A DNA stretch of 64,000 nucleotides from Paraburkholderia dinghuensis (lineage in GTDB: Bacteria; Pseudomonadota; Gammaproteobacteria; Burkholderiales; Burkholderiaceae), in NCBI RefSeq assembly GCF_003837865.1, contig NZ_RQIS01000021.1, positions 1 through 64,000 of the forward strand, in the 5' to 3' direction. A program made the translations under genes and the position numbers. Positions 46,129 to 55,252 of the stretch are shown here, piece after piece. The stretch's first letter is position 1; the number at the start of each line of letters is the position of its first letter. The notes beneath the pieces are model-generated. The model did not search any database, had not been told where the DNA came from, and was given only the letters and a program-made list of their open reading frames with translations.

Positions 46129-46711
46129 TAGCAGGCGATGCTAGTGGCGCTCGCCTTCGCTTTCGGTTGTGCAGCGGTGAGCGCCTTGGCTGTTCATCAA
46201 AGGCGGCGGTGATTCCACGGTTGCCCCGCCGCCGATGTGGCTCGCGATGATTACAGCGTGATGCGTTTCCCATAAGAACAGCCGGTTGACCGGATCGGAC
46301 TTGCCCGGTCTGTCCGCGGCCACTGCGCTTCGGCGCGAATTTCCAGAACCATTCTTCCAGTTCGCGCGAATCTGGTACCCGCCCTGTTCGTGGGCGGTGC
46401 CTGTGGCCTTTCGTCTCGCTAGCCCGGCTTTCCGTATTCCATTCACGCCGACGTATCCGCTCAGTTTGCACCGGCAGATCGCGCCGATGCCCATCCGTAC
46501 CGCCTCAAGCCAGCGTCCACCGGGCCCACACGCCGAGGGTGCGACATGCTGTCACATTCGGTGGCGACTAAAGTTATGGCGCTCGTTGCCGTTGACACTA
46601 GACGGACACCTGCAAATGGGTCCGGTAATTTGCGGGCGTCACGCGCGCCCGTCAACAGATGAAACCGTGGTCAAGCGCGCGTCAACCGCGCGCGACCCGC
46701 CGGAGATCTAA
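46129..46711. other. Intergenic region
   Basis: About 580 bp between osmC-type and chemoreceptor genes. A 117-codon minus-strand ORF (46141-46494) has moderate codon use but no start signal or motif and is not called. The chemoreceptor promoter should lie near the right end. Confidence 0.4.
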
Positions 46712-48268
46712 ATGCTCAGCAAGCTGTCGATTCGCACAAGCCTTACCTTGATGGTCACGTTTATTGGCGTTGTGCTGGTGATCGGCGCCGCAGTGGGACT
46801 TCTGTCCATCCGGCAAAGCGATTTGTCGCTGCAGGCCATGTACACGATCGACGAACCGGCCGTCGCCGATCTGGAGGGCAGCGCGGGTCAGCTCCTGCGT
46901 ATGCGCCTCGCGCTCGCAACGTATGCCTCGCTCCTGGACGCCGGCGACCAGCCGGGCGCGAATGCCGTGCTCGGACGCTTCGACCAGTATCTCAAGACCT
47001 CGAACGACCGCCTCGACCACTTCCGGTCGATCGTGACGGGCGACGACGAAGACCAGCGCCTCCTGAAAGAGATGCTGGACAAGCGCGATGCGTTCCTGCA
47101 CCAGGGTATCGATCCGGCGCTCACCGCGCTCAAAACCGGCGACCGCGCTACTTTTTCGGAACTGCAGGCGCACAAGCTGCCGCCGCTCTACGCCGGTTAC
47201 GACCAGGCGATGGTCTCAGTCGAAAAGCGCGAGCTGGCCAACGGCGCTCGGCGGTTCGAGGACGCGCACGCGCGCTTTACGGTGGTTTGCGTGGCGGTTG
47301 GCGTTGGCCTCTCGGGCGCGCTGGTGCTCGCCTGGTTTGCGCGCGTCGCGTTGATGCGCGCGATCGTTCATCCTGTCGACGCCGCAGTCGAGCAGTTCCA
47401 CCGCATCGCGAGCGGCGACCTCACCACGCCGATCGCCGTGACGAGCCAGAACGAGATGGGCAAGCTGCTGAGCGGCCTGCAGCGCATGCAGGAAGCGCTC
47501 ATCACGATGGTCAGCACGGTGCGTGACGGCGTCGCGTCGATCGACACGGGCGTGAGCGAGATCGCGACGGGCAACACCGATCTTTCGCAACGCACCGAAC
47601 AGCAGGCGGCGTCACTCGAAGAGACCGCGGCCAGCATCGAACAGCTGACGTCGACGGTCCGGCAGACCGCCGGCAACGTCCAGCAGGCCAGCTCGCTCGC
47701 GCAGGGCGCGTCGGGGCTCGCGGGCCAGGGCGGCGACCTCGCGCGCGAGGTGGTGGGCACGATGCATAACATCGTCAGCGACTCGCAGCGCATCGGCGAA
47801 ATCGTCGGCGTGATCGAAGGCATCGCGTTCCAGACCAACATCCTCGCCCTGAATGCGGCCGTCGAAGCGGCGCGCGCGGGTGAGGAAGGGCGTGGTTTCG
47901 CGGTTGTCGCGGGCGAGGTGCGCTCGCTCGCGCAGCGCAGCGCGGCGGCGGCCAAGGAGATCAAGGAACTGATTGGGACTTCGACCGCGCGCGTGCAAAC
48001 CGGCGCGGGGCTCGTGGAGCGCTCGGGCGCGACGATGCAGGAAATCGTCGATGCCATCGCGCGCGTGAGCGCCATCATGGGCGAAATCGCGACGGCGGCA
48101 AACGAGCAGAGCACCGGCATCGATCAGGTGAATATCGCCGTCTCGCAGATGGATCAGGTCACGCAGCAGAATGCCGCGCTGGTCGAGCAGTCCGCGGCGG
48201 CGGCCGCGTCGCTCGAAGACCAGGCGCGCCGGTTGACCACGGCGATTTCGATTTTCCGTACTCGATGA
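46712..48268 (+). CDS. Methyl-accepting chemotaxis protein, Tar-type periplasmic domain
   Basis: A 518-residue chemoreceptor. TM1 spans about residues 10-32 (LMVTFIGVVLVIGAAVGLL). A periplasmic four-helix-bundle ligand domain of about 150 residues follows, then TM2 near 190-210, HAMP (VEQFHRIASGDLTTPIAV) and the signalling domain with tip GIAFQTNILALNAAVEAARA. CGGAGATC precedes the ATG. Methylation regions flank the tip. The ligand is unknown. No CheR-binding pentapeptide at the end. Confidence 0.9.
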   Translation: MLSKLSIRTSLTLMVTFIGVVLVIGAAVGLLSIRQSDLSLQAMYTIDEPAVADLEGSAGQLLRMRLALATYASLLDAGDQPGANAVLGRFDQYLKTSNDRLDHFRSIVTGDDEDQRLLKEMLDKRDAFLHQGIDPALTALKTGDRATFSELQAHKLPPLYAGYDQAMVSVEKRELANGARRFEDAHARFTVVCVAVGVGLSGALVLAWFARVALMRAIVHPVDAAVEQFHRIASGDLTTPIAVTSQNEMGKLLSGLQRMQEALITMVSTVRDGVASIDTGVSEIATGNTDLSQRTEQQAASLEETAASIEQLTSTVRQTAGNVQQASSLAQGASGLAGQGGDLAREVVGTMHNIVSDSQRIGEIVGVIEGIAFQTNILALNAAVEAARAGEEGRGFAVVAGEVRSLAQRSAAAAKEIKELIGTSTARVQTGAGLVERSGATMQEIVDAIARVSAIMGEIATAANEQSTGIDQVNIAVSQMDQVTQQNAALVEQSAAAAASLEDQARRLTTAISIFRTR

Positions 48269-48489
48269 GGTGGTCCGGGCGCGTGTGCAATGCCGCGCCC
48301 GTTTGAACGGCGAAGAGTGGTTTGGGCCGCAACAGCGGAATAATTCCGGCTGGTTTTTTTAGAGGTTCGTCGCAGATTTCCGGGGAAGGGGTCCGTTCGA
48401 CCCTGAGCCGCCCACCGATTAGTACGAAAGCAGACATTCGAGCAATTAATGCCTGTGCCTGTCCGGGCACCCGGTTGTCGCGGGTCACC

Positions 48490-49166
48490 GCTGCGTGCCT
48501 GTGCCGGACTGCCCGGATCGATGATATTGCCGGCCGGATCAAATGCGAAACGTTCGGTCGCAAGAGGACTCACCGCCTCGATCAGCCTGCCGACGGGATC
48601 ATACTGGTAACGCGTCACACCCTGCCGGCTGTCGTCGATCTCCCTTAGCTGTCCCGCTGCATCGTATTGGTACCGGCGTGCCACGATCGGGGAGGGTGCG
48701 CCGGAACGCCGGAGCGCCTGCGACTCCATTCGCCCGAGCGGGTCGTAACGCGTGTTCTGCGCGATCCGGTTCGACAGCGTGCGTTGTGTTTCGCGATGCA
48801 GTTCGTCACGCTCGAACTGGATCAGCTCCTGGCCGTCGAGCTGCATGCCGTGCACGTGACCGGTGCCATAGACCAGCCAGTCGAGCGCATGCCCATCCGG
48901 GCGCACGGTCTTGATACGGGTGCCGGTCTCGTTGTATTCGTGTCGCCACACATAGCTGCGACGCTCATCGAACAGCTGCTGCGCATGATGTTCGCGCACG
49001 AGATTGCCGACCGGGTCGAAGAAATGCTGCACCCGGCTGATGGCATTCTGCGCGTCGATCAGACGGCCACTGCCGTCATACATGAAGCGCTCGTCGCCTG
49101 CACCGCAGACGCGCCGCGCAAGGCGTCCACCGTTGTCGTATTCGAGCTGGGTCGTCTGTCCCGCTT
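48490..49166 (-). pseudogene. Internal fragment of an rhs core gene
   Basis: This 677-bp stretch is a diverged copy of 51606-52282 in the full rhs gene, same strand and length with no gap. It encodes core YD-repeats from AGQTTQLEYDNGGRLARRV to FAFDPAGNIID. Homology ends abruptly on both sides: at 49166 it meets a symE piece on the other strand, and to the left it runs into unrelated DNA. Neither start nor stop of its own remains. It is debris from a recombination between rhs copies. Confidence 0.8.
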
Positions 49167-49372
49167 TTAAGGCACGTTCACCCGTCACGGAACGCTTCGT
49201 GACCATCCAGCAGTCGCTGCGCCAGCCGCGCAACTGGAGAGTCGGTTGTACACCGCCGCTTTATCCGTGGATGAAGCTCGCCGGACGGTGGATCGAGCAC
49301 GCCGGCTTCGAAGCCGGGCAGCGCGTGAAGATCAGCGTTGAACACGGACGGCTTACCATCACAGCCGGGTAA
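49167..49372 (+). pseudogene. SymE-like gene fragment 1 (C-terminal part)
   Basis: A plus-strand frame reading ERFVTIQQSLRQPRNWR, then PLYPWMKLAGRWIEHAGFEA and the end RVKISVEHGRLTITAG matches the SymE-type toxin domain (AbrB-like fold, SOS-linked endoribonuclease family in E. coli). The upstream side is replaced by rhs core sequence at 49166, so the native start is missing; a GTG at 49199 could still be used. A terminator follows at 49380-49402. Confidence 0.65.
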
Positions 49373-49379
49373 AAGCACG

Positions 49380-49406
49380 AAGGGCCGCAGTAAGCGGCCC
49401 TTGTTT
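49380..49406 (+). terminator. Intrinsic terminator after symE fragment 1
   Basis: AAGGGCCGC (49380-49388) and GCGGCCCTT (49394-49402), followed by GTTTT. A matching hairpin follows symE fragment 2 at 50251-50276, showing that both copies carried the same 3' end. Confidence 0.75.
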
Positions 49407-49738
49407 TAATACGGCGTTTTGGGAACCTGAACGTCAATCGCAACCACGGTTAATAATGGCTCATCGGTCCAAGCCGAGATAAAGCTGAACTCCTTGAACC
49501 CGTCTATGGGCTCCTCTGCTGCGTCACATATAGCAACAAGATAAGGACTCTTCTCTGTACTCTCGACCAAATGCGACAGATCTTGTCCTTCTGGAGAAAC
49601 GGCCTTCATGCCAAGGACCGTATGGAAAACAACCTCAAAAGCCCCTCCATCAGACCGTATAAGCACTGTTAGACGTCCACCTTTATAAGAGTAGGACTCA
49701 ATCTGCGCATCGGCGACAAGAATCGCACTGCTTTTCAT
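49406..49738 (-). CDS. Candidate immunity protein for the displaced rhs tip
   Basis: A 110-residue acidic protein starting MKSSAILVADAQIESYSYKG, with no recognised family. It begins 3 bp after the displaced rhs tip ORF on the same strand, and its base composition is visibly lower in GC than the surroundings, as is usual for tip-immunity modules. By analogy with rhs/CDI loci it should neutralise the toxin encoded just upstream. Keeping it would protect against siblings that still use that toxin. Confidence 0.7.
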   Translation of the reverse strand: MKSSAILVADAQIESYSYKGGRLTVLIRSDGGAFEVVFHTVLGMKAVSPEGQDLSHLVESTEKSPYLVAICDAAEEPIDGFKEFSFISAWTDEPLLTVVAIDVQVPKTPY

Positions 49739-49741
49739 TTC

Positions 49742-50104
49742 TTAACTTCCCGGAAATTTTTCACCTGGAGTAAATCCAGTGCCGCTGCCTGGTATATAAC
49801 CGTCCGGTAGAGATTTGTTTATCTGACCACGCCGCGAAGCTTGGCCCCAACTGAGGTCATCGGGTTTTGTTTCGACATGGTAATGCTCTCCATGATGCCG
49901 CGGGTTGAATCCGTTGGAGCACCGGCACAACCCCTCAGGATGGCTTTCGTAGCGGATACGTGTATTGCTATTCGGGGACCAGGTATAACGAGACGTTCCG
50001 TCTGGAGTCGTTCCGATCTTGGGATCAACACCCAGGACTTTTGTCATGTCATTCGGATTCGATGGGAATGTGTTAGACAGTCCAAGCGGGTCAATCCACT
50101 GCAC
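49742..50104 (-). pseudogene. Displaced (orphan) rhs C-terminal toxin tip
   Basis: A 120-codon frame beginning VQWIDPLGLS, the conserved end of the Rhs core, followed by a unique tip with NPRHHGEHYHVETKPDD, a His-rich motif suggestive of a nuclease active site. The homologous core continues upstream only to YAYAPNP (about 50127), where a stop codon and symE DNA begin. It therefore has no promoter or secretion core of its own and would need recombination into an rhs gene to be used. The family of the tip is not known to me. Confidence 0.72.
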
Positions 50105-50129
50105 CGGATTGGGCGCATACGCATATACG

Positions 50130-50249
50130 CCCCCGCTTTATCCGTGGATGAAGCTCGCCGGACGGTGGATCGAGCACGCAGGCTTCGAAGCCGGACAGCG
50201 CGTCAGGATCGCTGTTGAACATGGGCGGCTGACTATCACCGCCAAATGA
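50130..50249 (+). pseudogene. SymE-like gene fragment 2 (C-terminal part)
   Basis: Reads LYPWMKLAGRWIEHAGFEAG and ends RIAVEHGRLTITAK, nearly the same as fragment 1. Only about 38 codons survive; upstream the sequence turns into the displaced rhs tip. It is followed by the hairpin at 50251-50276. Confidence 0.65.
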
Positions 50250-50250
50250 A

Positions 50251-50276
50251 CGAAGGGCCGCAGATGCGGCCCTTCG
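50251..50276 (+). terminator. Hairpin after symE fragment 2
   Basis: CGAAGGGCCGC (50251-50261) and GCGGCCCTTCG (50266-50276), an 11-bp stem with a 4-base loop. It also lies just past the end of the immunity gene at 50284 on the other strand. Confidence 0.6.
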
Positions 50277-50283
50277 TACGGAA

Positions 50284-50466
50284 CTAGATTCGGCTTGCGA
50301 AGTCTTTCAGCACTTCTGCTATTTCCAACGCCTCCGACTCGGACAATTCAACCGGGTCGCCTTCTTTTGTCGTCGCCTTGATGTGTATTGACGACTCTTG
50401 CTCGATCCATATCCGAAGCGTCCCATCGCTTGACTCGAAATAGTCCTTCTTGTTTTCGGCCTGCAT
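50284..50466 (-). CDS. Candidate immunity protein for the current Rhs toxin
   Basis: A 60-residue acidic protein (EQESSIHIKATTKEGDPVEL). It starts 2 bp after the rhs stop on the same strand, the standard position for the cognate immunity gene, and its composition is AT-richer than the rhs core. No family recognised. A small acidic partner suits a basic nuclease tip. Confidence 0.72.
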   Translation of the reverse strand: MQAENKKDYFESSDGTLRIWIEQESSIHIKATTKEGDPVELSESEALEIAEVLKDFASRI

Positions 50467-50468
50467 TG

Positions 50469-53400
50469 CTATTCACCTGTGGTCGGGAAATGAGGATTGC
50501 CATCGACTGGCGAGACAACCTTCACCTTCCCCGTTGGGTCATAGGCATGTACATGGTCAACAGCGGCTTTGGGATCGTTATAGGGCAATCCTGTTGATTG
50601 ATCTATATGGCCACGATCTAATCGGAGACGCTCTTTCCCTGTACATGGACATTTCCATTTTATCGGCGCCCCCGAAGCATCTTGCTTCGCCACGACGAGC
50701 CCCCTTTGATTCGCGAGACCTCGAATCTCAGTGCGCGTTTTGTCCGTTATATCCGCCGCAGTAATTGTCGGCGGAGTTGCGCCGCTTAGGCCTAGCGGGT
50801 CGATCCATGAGATCGGATTGGGCGCATACGCATACGCATTGATCCCACCCGCCAACCCAATCGGATCCTTGCTGACGAACCGCCCGCTTTGTGGATCATA
50901 GTACCGATACCGGTTATACGCGAGGCCCGTCTCTTCATCGCGTTGCTGCCCCTGGAACCGGATCGGGTTGCGCGCAGCGCCGAGCGTCGCCTTCGATACC
51001 CGCGCTATCACCTCCCGCGCTTCGCCCCACGCCCTGTATCTTGCCTCCCAGACGACCTCGCCGAGTTCATCGGTGAGCAACTGCGGCGTGCCAAGCTGGT
51101 CACAGTGGTAATAAAAAACGTGCGCGGGGGAGGCCGGCCTGACCGGCTTCAGCAGCGGATCATCTTCCGGCGCGTAGCGATCGGTCGGCTTCCAGCCGGG
51201 CGTGTCAATTCCCCTGACCGGAGCCGACACGAACTGCGCCAGCGGCACAAAGGACCCCGCTTCATACACATAGTGCGTGCTACCTTCCTCGACGCTTTCG
51301 TAAGCCAGCGTGTCGCCGTCCCAGCCGTACGTCGTGCGCACGCCGTCGACGTCCTTTCCGATGCGACGTCCAAAGGCATCATAGAAGTAGCGAACCTCAT
51401 GCCGGCGCGCAGGCTCATCGACACTGGCCGCGCTCATCCGGTTGAATTCGTCCCACTCGTAACGCTGCCCGGCGCCCGCCGAGCGCTTCTCAACCAGGTT
51501 GCCGCGGGCATCGTAGCTGAAGTGGGTGCCGGCGTAATCCTTCAGCAGGTTGCCCAGCACCTTCGGTATCTGCGCCGGCAACGTACTCGATGGTTGCGCG
51601 CCACCACTGCGCGCCTGTGCTGGACTGCCCGCATCGACGATATTGCCAGCCGGATCAAATGCAAAACGTTCGGTCGCAAGCGGACTCACCGCTTCGAGCA
51701 GCCTGCCGACGGGATCGTACTGGTAACGCGTCACACCCTGCCGGCTGTCGTCGATCTCCTTGAGCTGTCCCGCTGCATCGTACTGGTACCGGCGCGCCAC
51801 GATCGGGGCAGGTGCGCCCGAACGCCGGAGCGCCTGGGCCTCCATTCGCCCGAGCGGGTCGTAACGCGTGTCCTGCACGATCCGGTTCGACAGCGTGCGT
51901 TGTGTTTCGCGATGCAGGCCGTCACGCTCGAACTGGATCAACTCCTGGCCGTTGAGCTGCATGCCGTGCACGTGACCCGTGCCATACACCAGCCAGTCGA
52001 GCGCATGCCCATCCGGGCGCACGGTCCTGATACGCGTGCCGGTCTCGTCGTATTCGTGTCGCCACACGTAGCTGCGACGCTCGTCGAACAGCTGCTGCGC
52101 ATGATGTTCGCGCACGAGATTGCCGACGGGGTCGAAGAAATGCTGCACCCGGCTGACTGCATTCTGCGCGTCGATCAGACGGCCACTGCCGTCATACATG
52201 AAGCGCTCGTCGCTTGCACCACAAACGCGCCGCGCGAGGCGTCCACCGTTGTCGTATTCGAGCCGGGTCGTCTGTCCCGCTTCATCGATGGATTGCAGCT
52301 GGCCCGTCGCGGCGTCGTAGGTGTAGCGGGTCGACATCCCGTCGAAGCCCGTTTCCTCGATGAGCCGGCCGACCGGATCATGGTGGAACTGGTAAGTCGC
52401 GCGATTTGAATCGGTGAGGGCGCTCAGGCGCCCGGCCCGGTCATAGCGATAGGTCAGCAGTTCACCCGACGCATCGCGTCGATTCGCGATCCGCCCGGCG
52501 GCGTCGTAGCCATAGCGCGTGACGCGATCCAGCGCATCCGTGTGCACCAGGAGCCGGCCCTCGGCGTCGTACTCGAGCTTTTCGGTTCCCGCAGCAGATT
52601 GCACCGCAGCCAGCTGGCCATTGCCGCCGTAGCGGTAGACGACACTCCGTCCGCCCGCGTCCCGGCTTTCGGTCAGCCGGCCTTCTACGTCATAGGCCCA
52701 CCGCGTGGTCTTGCCCGAGCAGTCGGTATAGCGGACAAGGCGCCCCGCGGCATCATAGGCGAGTGTCCTTGCCCCGCCTTTGGCGTCGACAATTTCCGTT
52801 GGCAGGCCCTGGGCGTTGTAGCTGTACTGCGTCCTGTGACCCAGCGGGTCGACCTGCGTCGCGACGTTGCCGGCGTCGTCGTATTCGCGCGTCCAGCGAT
52901 ACGCGTGCGGATCGATGAGGACCGTCATCTGATCCTTCGCGTCGTACTCCATGCGCACCACGCTGCCATCCCGACGGGTCTGCCCGGTCAGGTTGCCGCG
53001 CCTGTCATAGGTGAAGCGTTCGACAGTGCCGTCCGGGTAAATATGCTGCGTCAGGTTATGCTGGGCGTCGCGGTAGAACCATTCGTTGAGGCCATCCGCG
53101 TGGATGATCCGGTACGTATAGCCGTCGATATCGAAATAATGGCGGGTGACATTGCCTGGCCCGTCAGTCACGTCGACAAGACGGATGTCCGGGTGCCACG
53201 CGAGGCGCGTGTCGTGGCTGCCGTCGTCCGCGTATTCGCGCACGCACTTCGCCCGGGGGCCGGTGCCATCCCACTCCAGATTCATGCCACGGCCGGTACG
53301 ATCCGTGTAGCGGGTGACGAGGTGATGCGTGTAGGCGTACTCGCGACGGTTGCCATGACGGTCGGTGGCCGCAACGAGGTCGCCATGCCGGTCGTACGTG

Positions 53401-55040
53401 TAGCGCACCAGCGTGCCGATCCGTTCGCCCGCCTGGTTGACCTCCGCCGCCTCGATGAGACGGCCGCCCGCATCATGTGAAAACACCACGACGCCTTGCG
53501 AGGTGATCAGCCGGGTGAGCCGGTGTGCCTCGTCGTAATCGAGCGTGACCTGGTTGCCGTTGCGGTCCCTCAAAAACGCAAGGTGAAAGGCGTCCCCGCG
53601 TTTTTCGTACGCTTCGAGCAGTTCATGACCACGAGTGAGCGTCAGCCACTGGTCATCGAGCCGGGCAAGCGTGAGATTCTCGGCGAGATCGTCATGCGTC
53701 TCGCCCGCCTTCAGTAGCGGGTAGTCAAGACTGCGTCCGCTCTGATCGTGATAGACAAGCTTCGCCGCGTGGATATCGAAACGCGTGGTGTAGGGCGTGA
53801 TCCAGCGCGCGCCCAGACTGCTTTCGTCGTAGGCCGCGAGAAAAGACCGGTAAGTGCGTCGCCAGACCACCGGCATGGCGCCGGGCAGGACAAAGTCTTC
53901 GTGATCGAAGCGCTCGTCGCCGAGTGCGTAGCCGATCGAGCCGCCGCTGCGTCCCAGCCCACAGCTCTTGCAGTCGTTCGCCCCCGGATGCTTCGCCTTC
54001 GCCTGCGCGCCGATCGTCTCCAGCTCGCCTTCGGTTTTCTTCAATTCGGCTTCGACCTTGCCGGCTGCCTTGATGCCGACGGTCTGGTTGTGTTTCTGCT
54101 TGTCCTTCCACTTGATCACGGCCTTCATGAGGGCGTCGAGCAACCAGATCAGGCCGCCCACATTCGCGCTGTTCAGCCCTTTGATCTTCTCCGTTACCAT
54201 CGGAATCGCGTTGCGCGCTTGCCCGGCCATGTGCATGAGCCGCTGGTTTGTCGACGGCGAGATCACATTCGCGGCACGCGAGGCGAGATTCGCCGCGTCC
54301 TTGACCATCACCTTCGTGCCGTCTTTCAGATACGACCACAGGTTCTCGGCAACCCTGGTCGCATCATGAGCGACGAAGGCGTCGCCGGCCTGCCCGATAT
54401 GTTTGCCGGCCGCCCGATAGTTGCCCGAGGTGTCGAAGAGCTTGCCCGACGCCGCATTTTCGAAAATCTGCGCAATACCTTCGAGTAGTTGTTTTGCGTG
54501 TTTCGCGCAGTCGTCCAGCAGTTGCGCGAGCTGTGACTGCACCTCCTGAATGAATTTTTCGATGTCGCCGGCGAACTTGGCGCTGATACCCGCGACCAGC
54601 ACCGAAATGATCGTATCGGCGATCATCTGCGCACCACCCTGTGCAACGGTTTTGGCGCTCTTTGAGAGTTCCTCGCGGGCGAGCTTCATCAGGGGCCGCG
54701 CGCCCATGCGGAATTCACCCATAACGGGCGGCACCGGAATCACGCCGATGAGGTCGATGCCCAGATTCAGATAATCAAAGAAGTCTTTCGCTTCAGCTTC
54801 GATCAACTGCTTGATATCCATCACGACATCGACCGCAGACAGAATGTTCGAGACGACCGGAATGCAGTTAGCCAGTTGCTCGACGCGCTCCAGCGTGATG
54901 TAGCCGTCGCTAACGCTCTTTAGCCACGCATCGAATTGCTCGAGCGCGGAACCCGCGTCCTCCTTTGCGATGGTGGCGAGCGGCGCCACAGCGACATCTT
55001 TACGGACAACGGCGGTGGTCTGGGCGGCGTTTGCGCTCAT
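50469..55040 (-). CDS. rhs: Rhs-family type VI secretion effector with C-terminal toxin tip
   Basis: A 1523-residue polymorphic toxin. Residues 1-350 form an N-terminal region without a PAAR motif but with hydrophobic segments (IPVVSNILSAVDVVMDIKQL, LGIDLIGVIPVPPVMGEF). The Rhs/YD-repeat core, which builds a shell around the toxin, starts near CKSCGLGRSGGSIG and runs to the conserved WIDPLGLS near residue 1418. The last 103 residues are a unique tip with KWKCPCTGK and LDRGHIDQSTG, somewhat like HNH/Endo VII-type nucleases. It lies downstream of vgrG and upstream of its immunity gene. Confidence 0.9.
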   Translation of the reverse strand: MSANAAQTTAVVRKDVAVAPLATIAKEDAGSALEQFDAWLKSVSDGYITLERVEQLANCIPVVSNILSAVDVVMDIKQLIEAEAKDFFDYLNLGIDLIGVIPVPPVMGEFRMGARPLMKLAREELSKSAKTVAQGGAQMIADTIISVLVAGISAKFAGDIEKFIQEVQSQLAQLLDDCAKHAKQLLEGIAQIFENAASGKLFDTSGNYRAAGKHIGQAGDAFVAHDATRVAENLWSYLKDGTKVMVKDAANLASRAANVISPSTNQRLMHMAGQARNAIPMVTEKIKGLNSANVGGLIWLLDALMKAVIKWKDKQKHNQTVGIKAAGKVEAELKKTEGELETIGAQAKAKHPGANDCKSCGLGRSGGSIGYALGDERFDHEDFVLPGAMPVVWRRTYRSFLAAYDESSLGARWITPYTTRFDIHAAKLVYHDQSGRSLDYPLLKAGETHDDLAENLTLARLDDQWLTLTRGHELLEAYEKRGDAFHLAFLRDRNGNQVTLDYDEAHRLTRLITSQGVVVFSHDAGGRLIEAAEVNQAGERIGTLVRYTYDRHGDLVAATDRHGNRREYAYTHHLVTRYTDRTGRGMNLEWDGTGPRAKCVREYADDGSHDTRLAWHPDIRLVDVTDGPGNVTRHYFDIDGYTYRIIHADGLNEWFYRDAQHNLTQHIYPDGTVERFTYDRRGNLTGQTRRDGSVVRMEYDAKDQMTVLIDPHAYRWTREYDDAGNVATQVDPLGHRTQYSYNAQGLPTEIVDAKGGARTLAYDAAGRLVRYTDCSGKTTRWAYDVEGRLTESRDAGGRSVVYRYGGNGQLAAVQSAAGTEKLEYDAEGRLLVHTDALDRVTRYGYDAAGRIANRRDASGELLTYRYDRAGRLSALTDSNRATYQFHHDPVGRLIEETGFDGMSTRYTYDAATGQLQSIDEAGQTTRLEYDNGGRLARRVCGASDERFMYDGSGRLIDAQNAVSRVQHFFDPVGNLVREHHAQQLFDERRSYVWRHEYDETGTRIRTVRPDGHALDWLVYGTGHVHGMQLNGQELIQFERDGLHRETQRTLSNRIVQDTRYDPLGRMEAQALRRSGAPAPIVARRYQYDAAGQLKEIDDSRQGVTRYQYDPVGRLLEAVSPLATERFAFDPAGNIVDAGSPAQARSGGAQPSSTLPAQIPKVLGNLLKDYAGTHFSYDARGNLVEKRSAGAGQRYEWDEFNRMSAASVDEPARRHEVRYFYDAFGRRIGKDVDGVRTTYGWDGDTLAYESVEEGSTHYVYEAGSFVPLAQFVSAPVRGIDTPGWKPTDRYAPEDDPLLKPVRPASPAHVFYYHCDQLGTPQLLTDELGEVVWEARYRAWGEAREVIARVSKATLGAARNPIRFQGQQRDEETGLAYNRYRYYDPQSGRFVSKDPIGLAGGINAYAYAPNPISWIDPLGLSGATPPTITAADITDKTRTEIRGLANQRGLVVAKQDASGAPIKWKCPCTGKERLRLDRGHIDQSTGLPYNDPKAAVDHVHAYDPTGKVKVVSPVDGNPHFPTTGE

Positions 55041-55252
55041 GGTGGATCAGTTCGGTTTAGTTGCTGCGGGTAAAAAGTTTGTCGTAATCGCATCCGAGCA
55101 GAATCCAGCCCGGGCTTTCCTGCTGATCGACAAGCAATCTGATTTCCTTCCTTCCTGCCGTCCTGCGATAGTCGACGCCGCGCCATCCAGCGGATTCGCG
55201 CAGTGCGACGGTGCCCGCGCCTTCACTCTGAAGTCGAATGGCTGACATCGAA

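Noticed and set aside
46141..46494. A 117-codon minus-strand frame between the OsmC and chemoreceptor genes
   Set aside because: Codon use is only moderate, the start lacks a ribosome-binding site and I recognise nothing in it.
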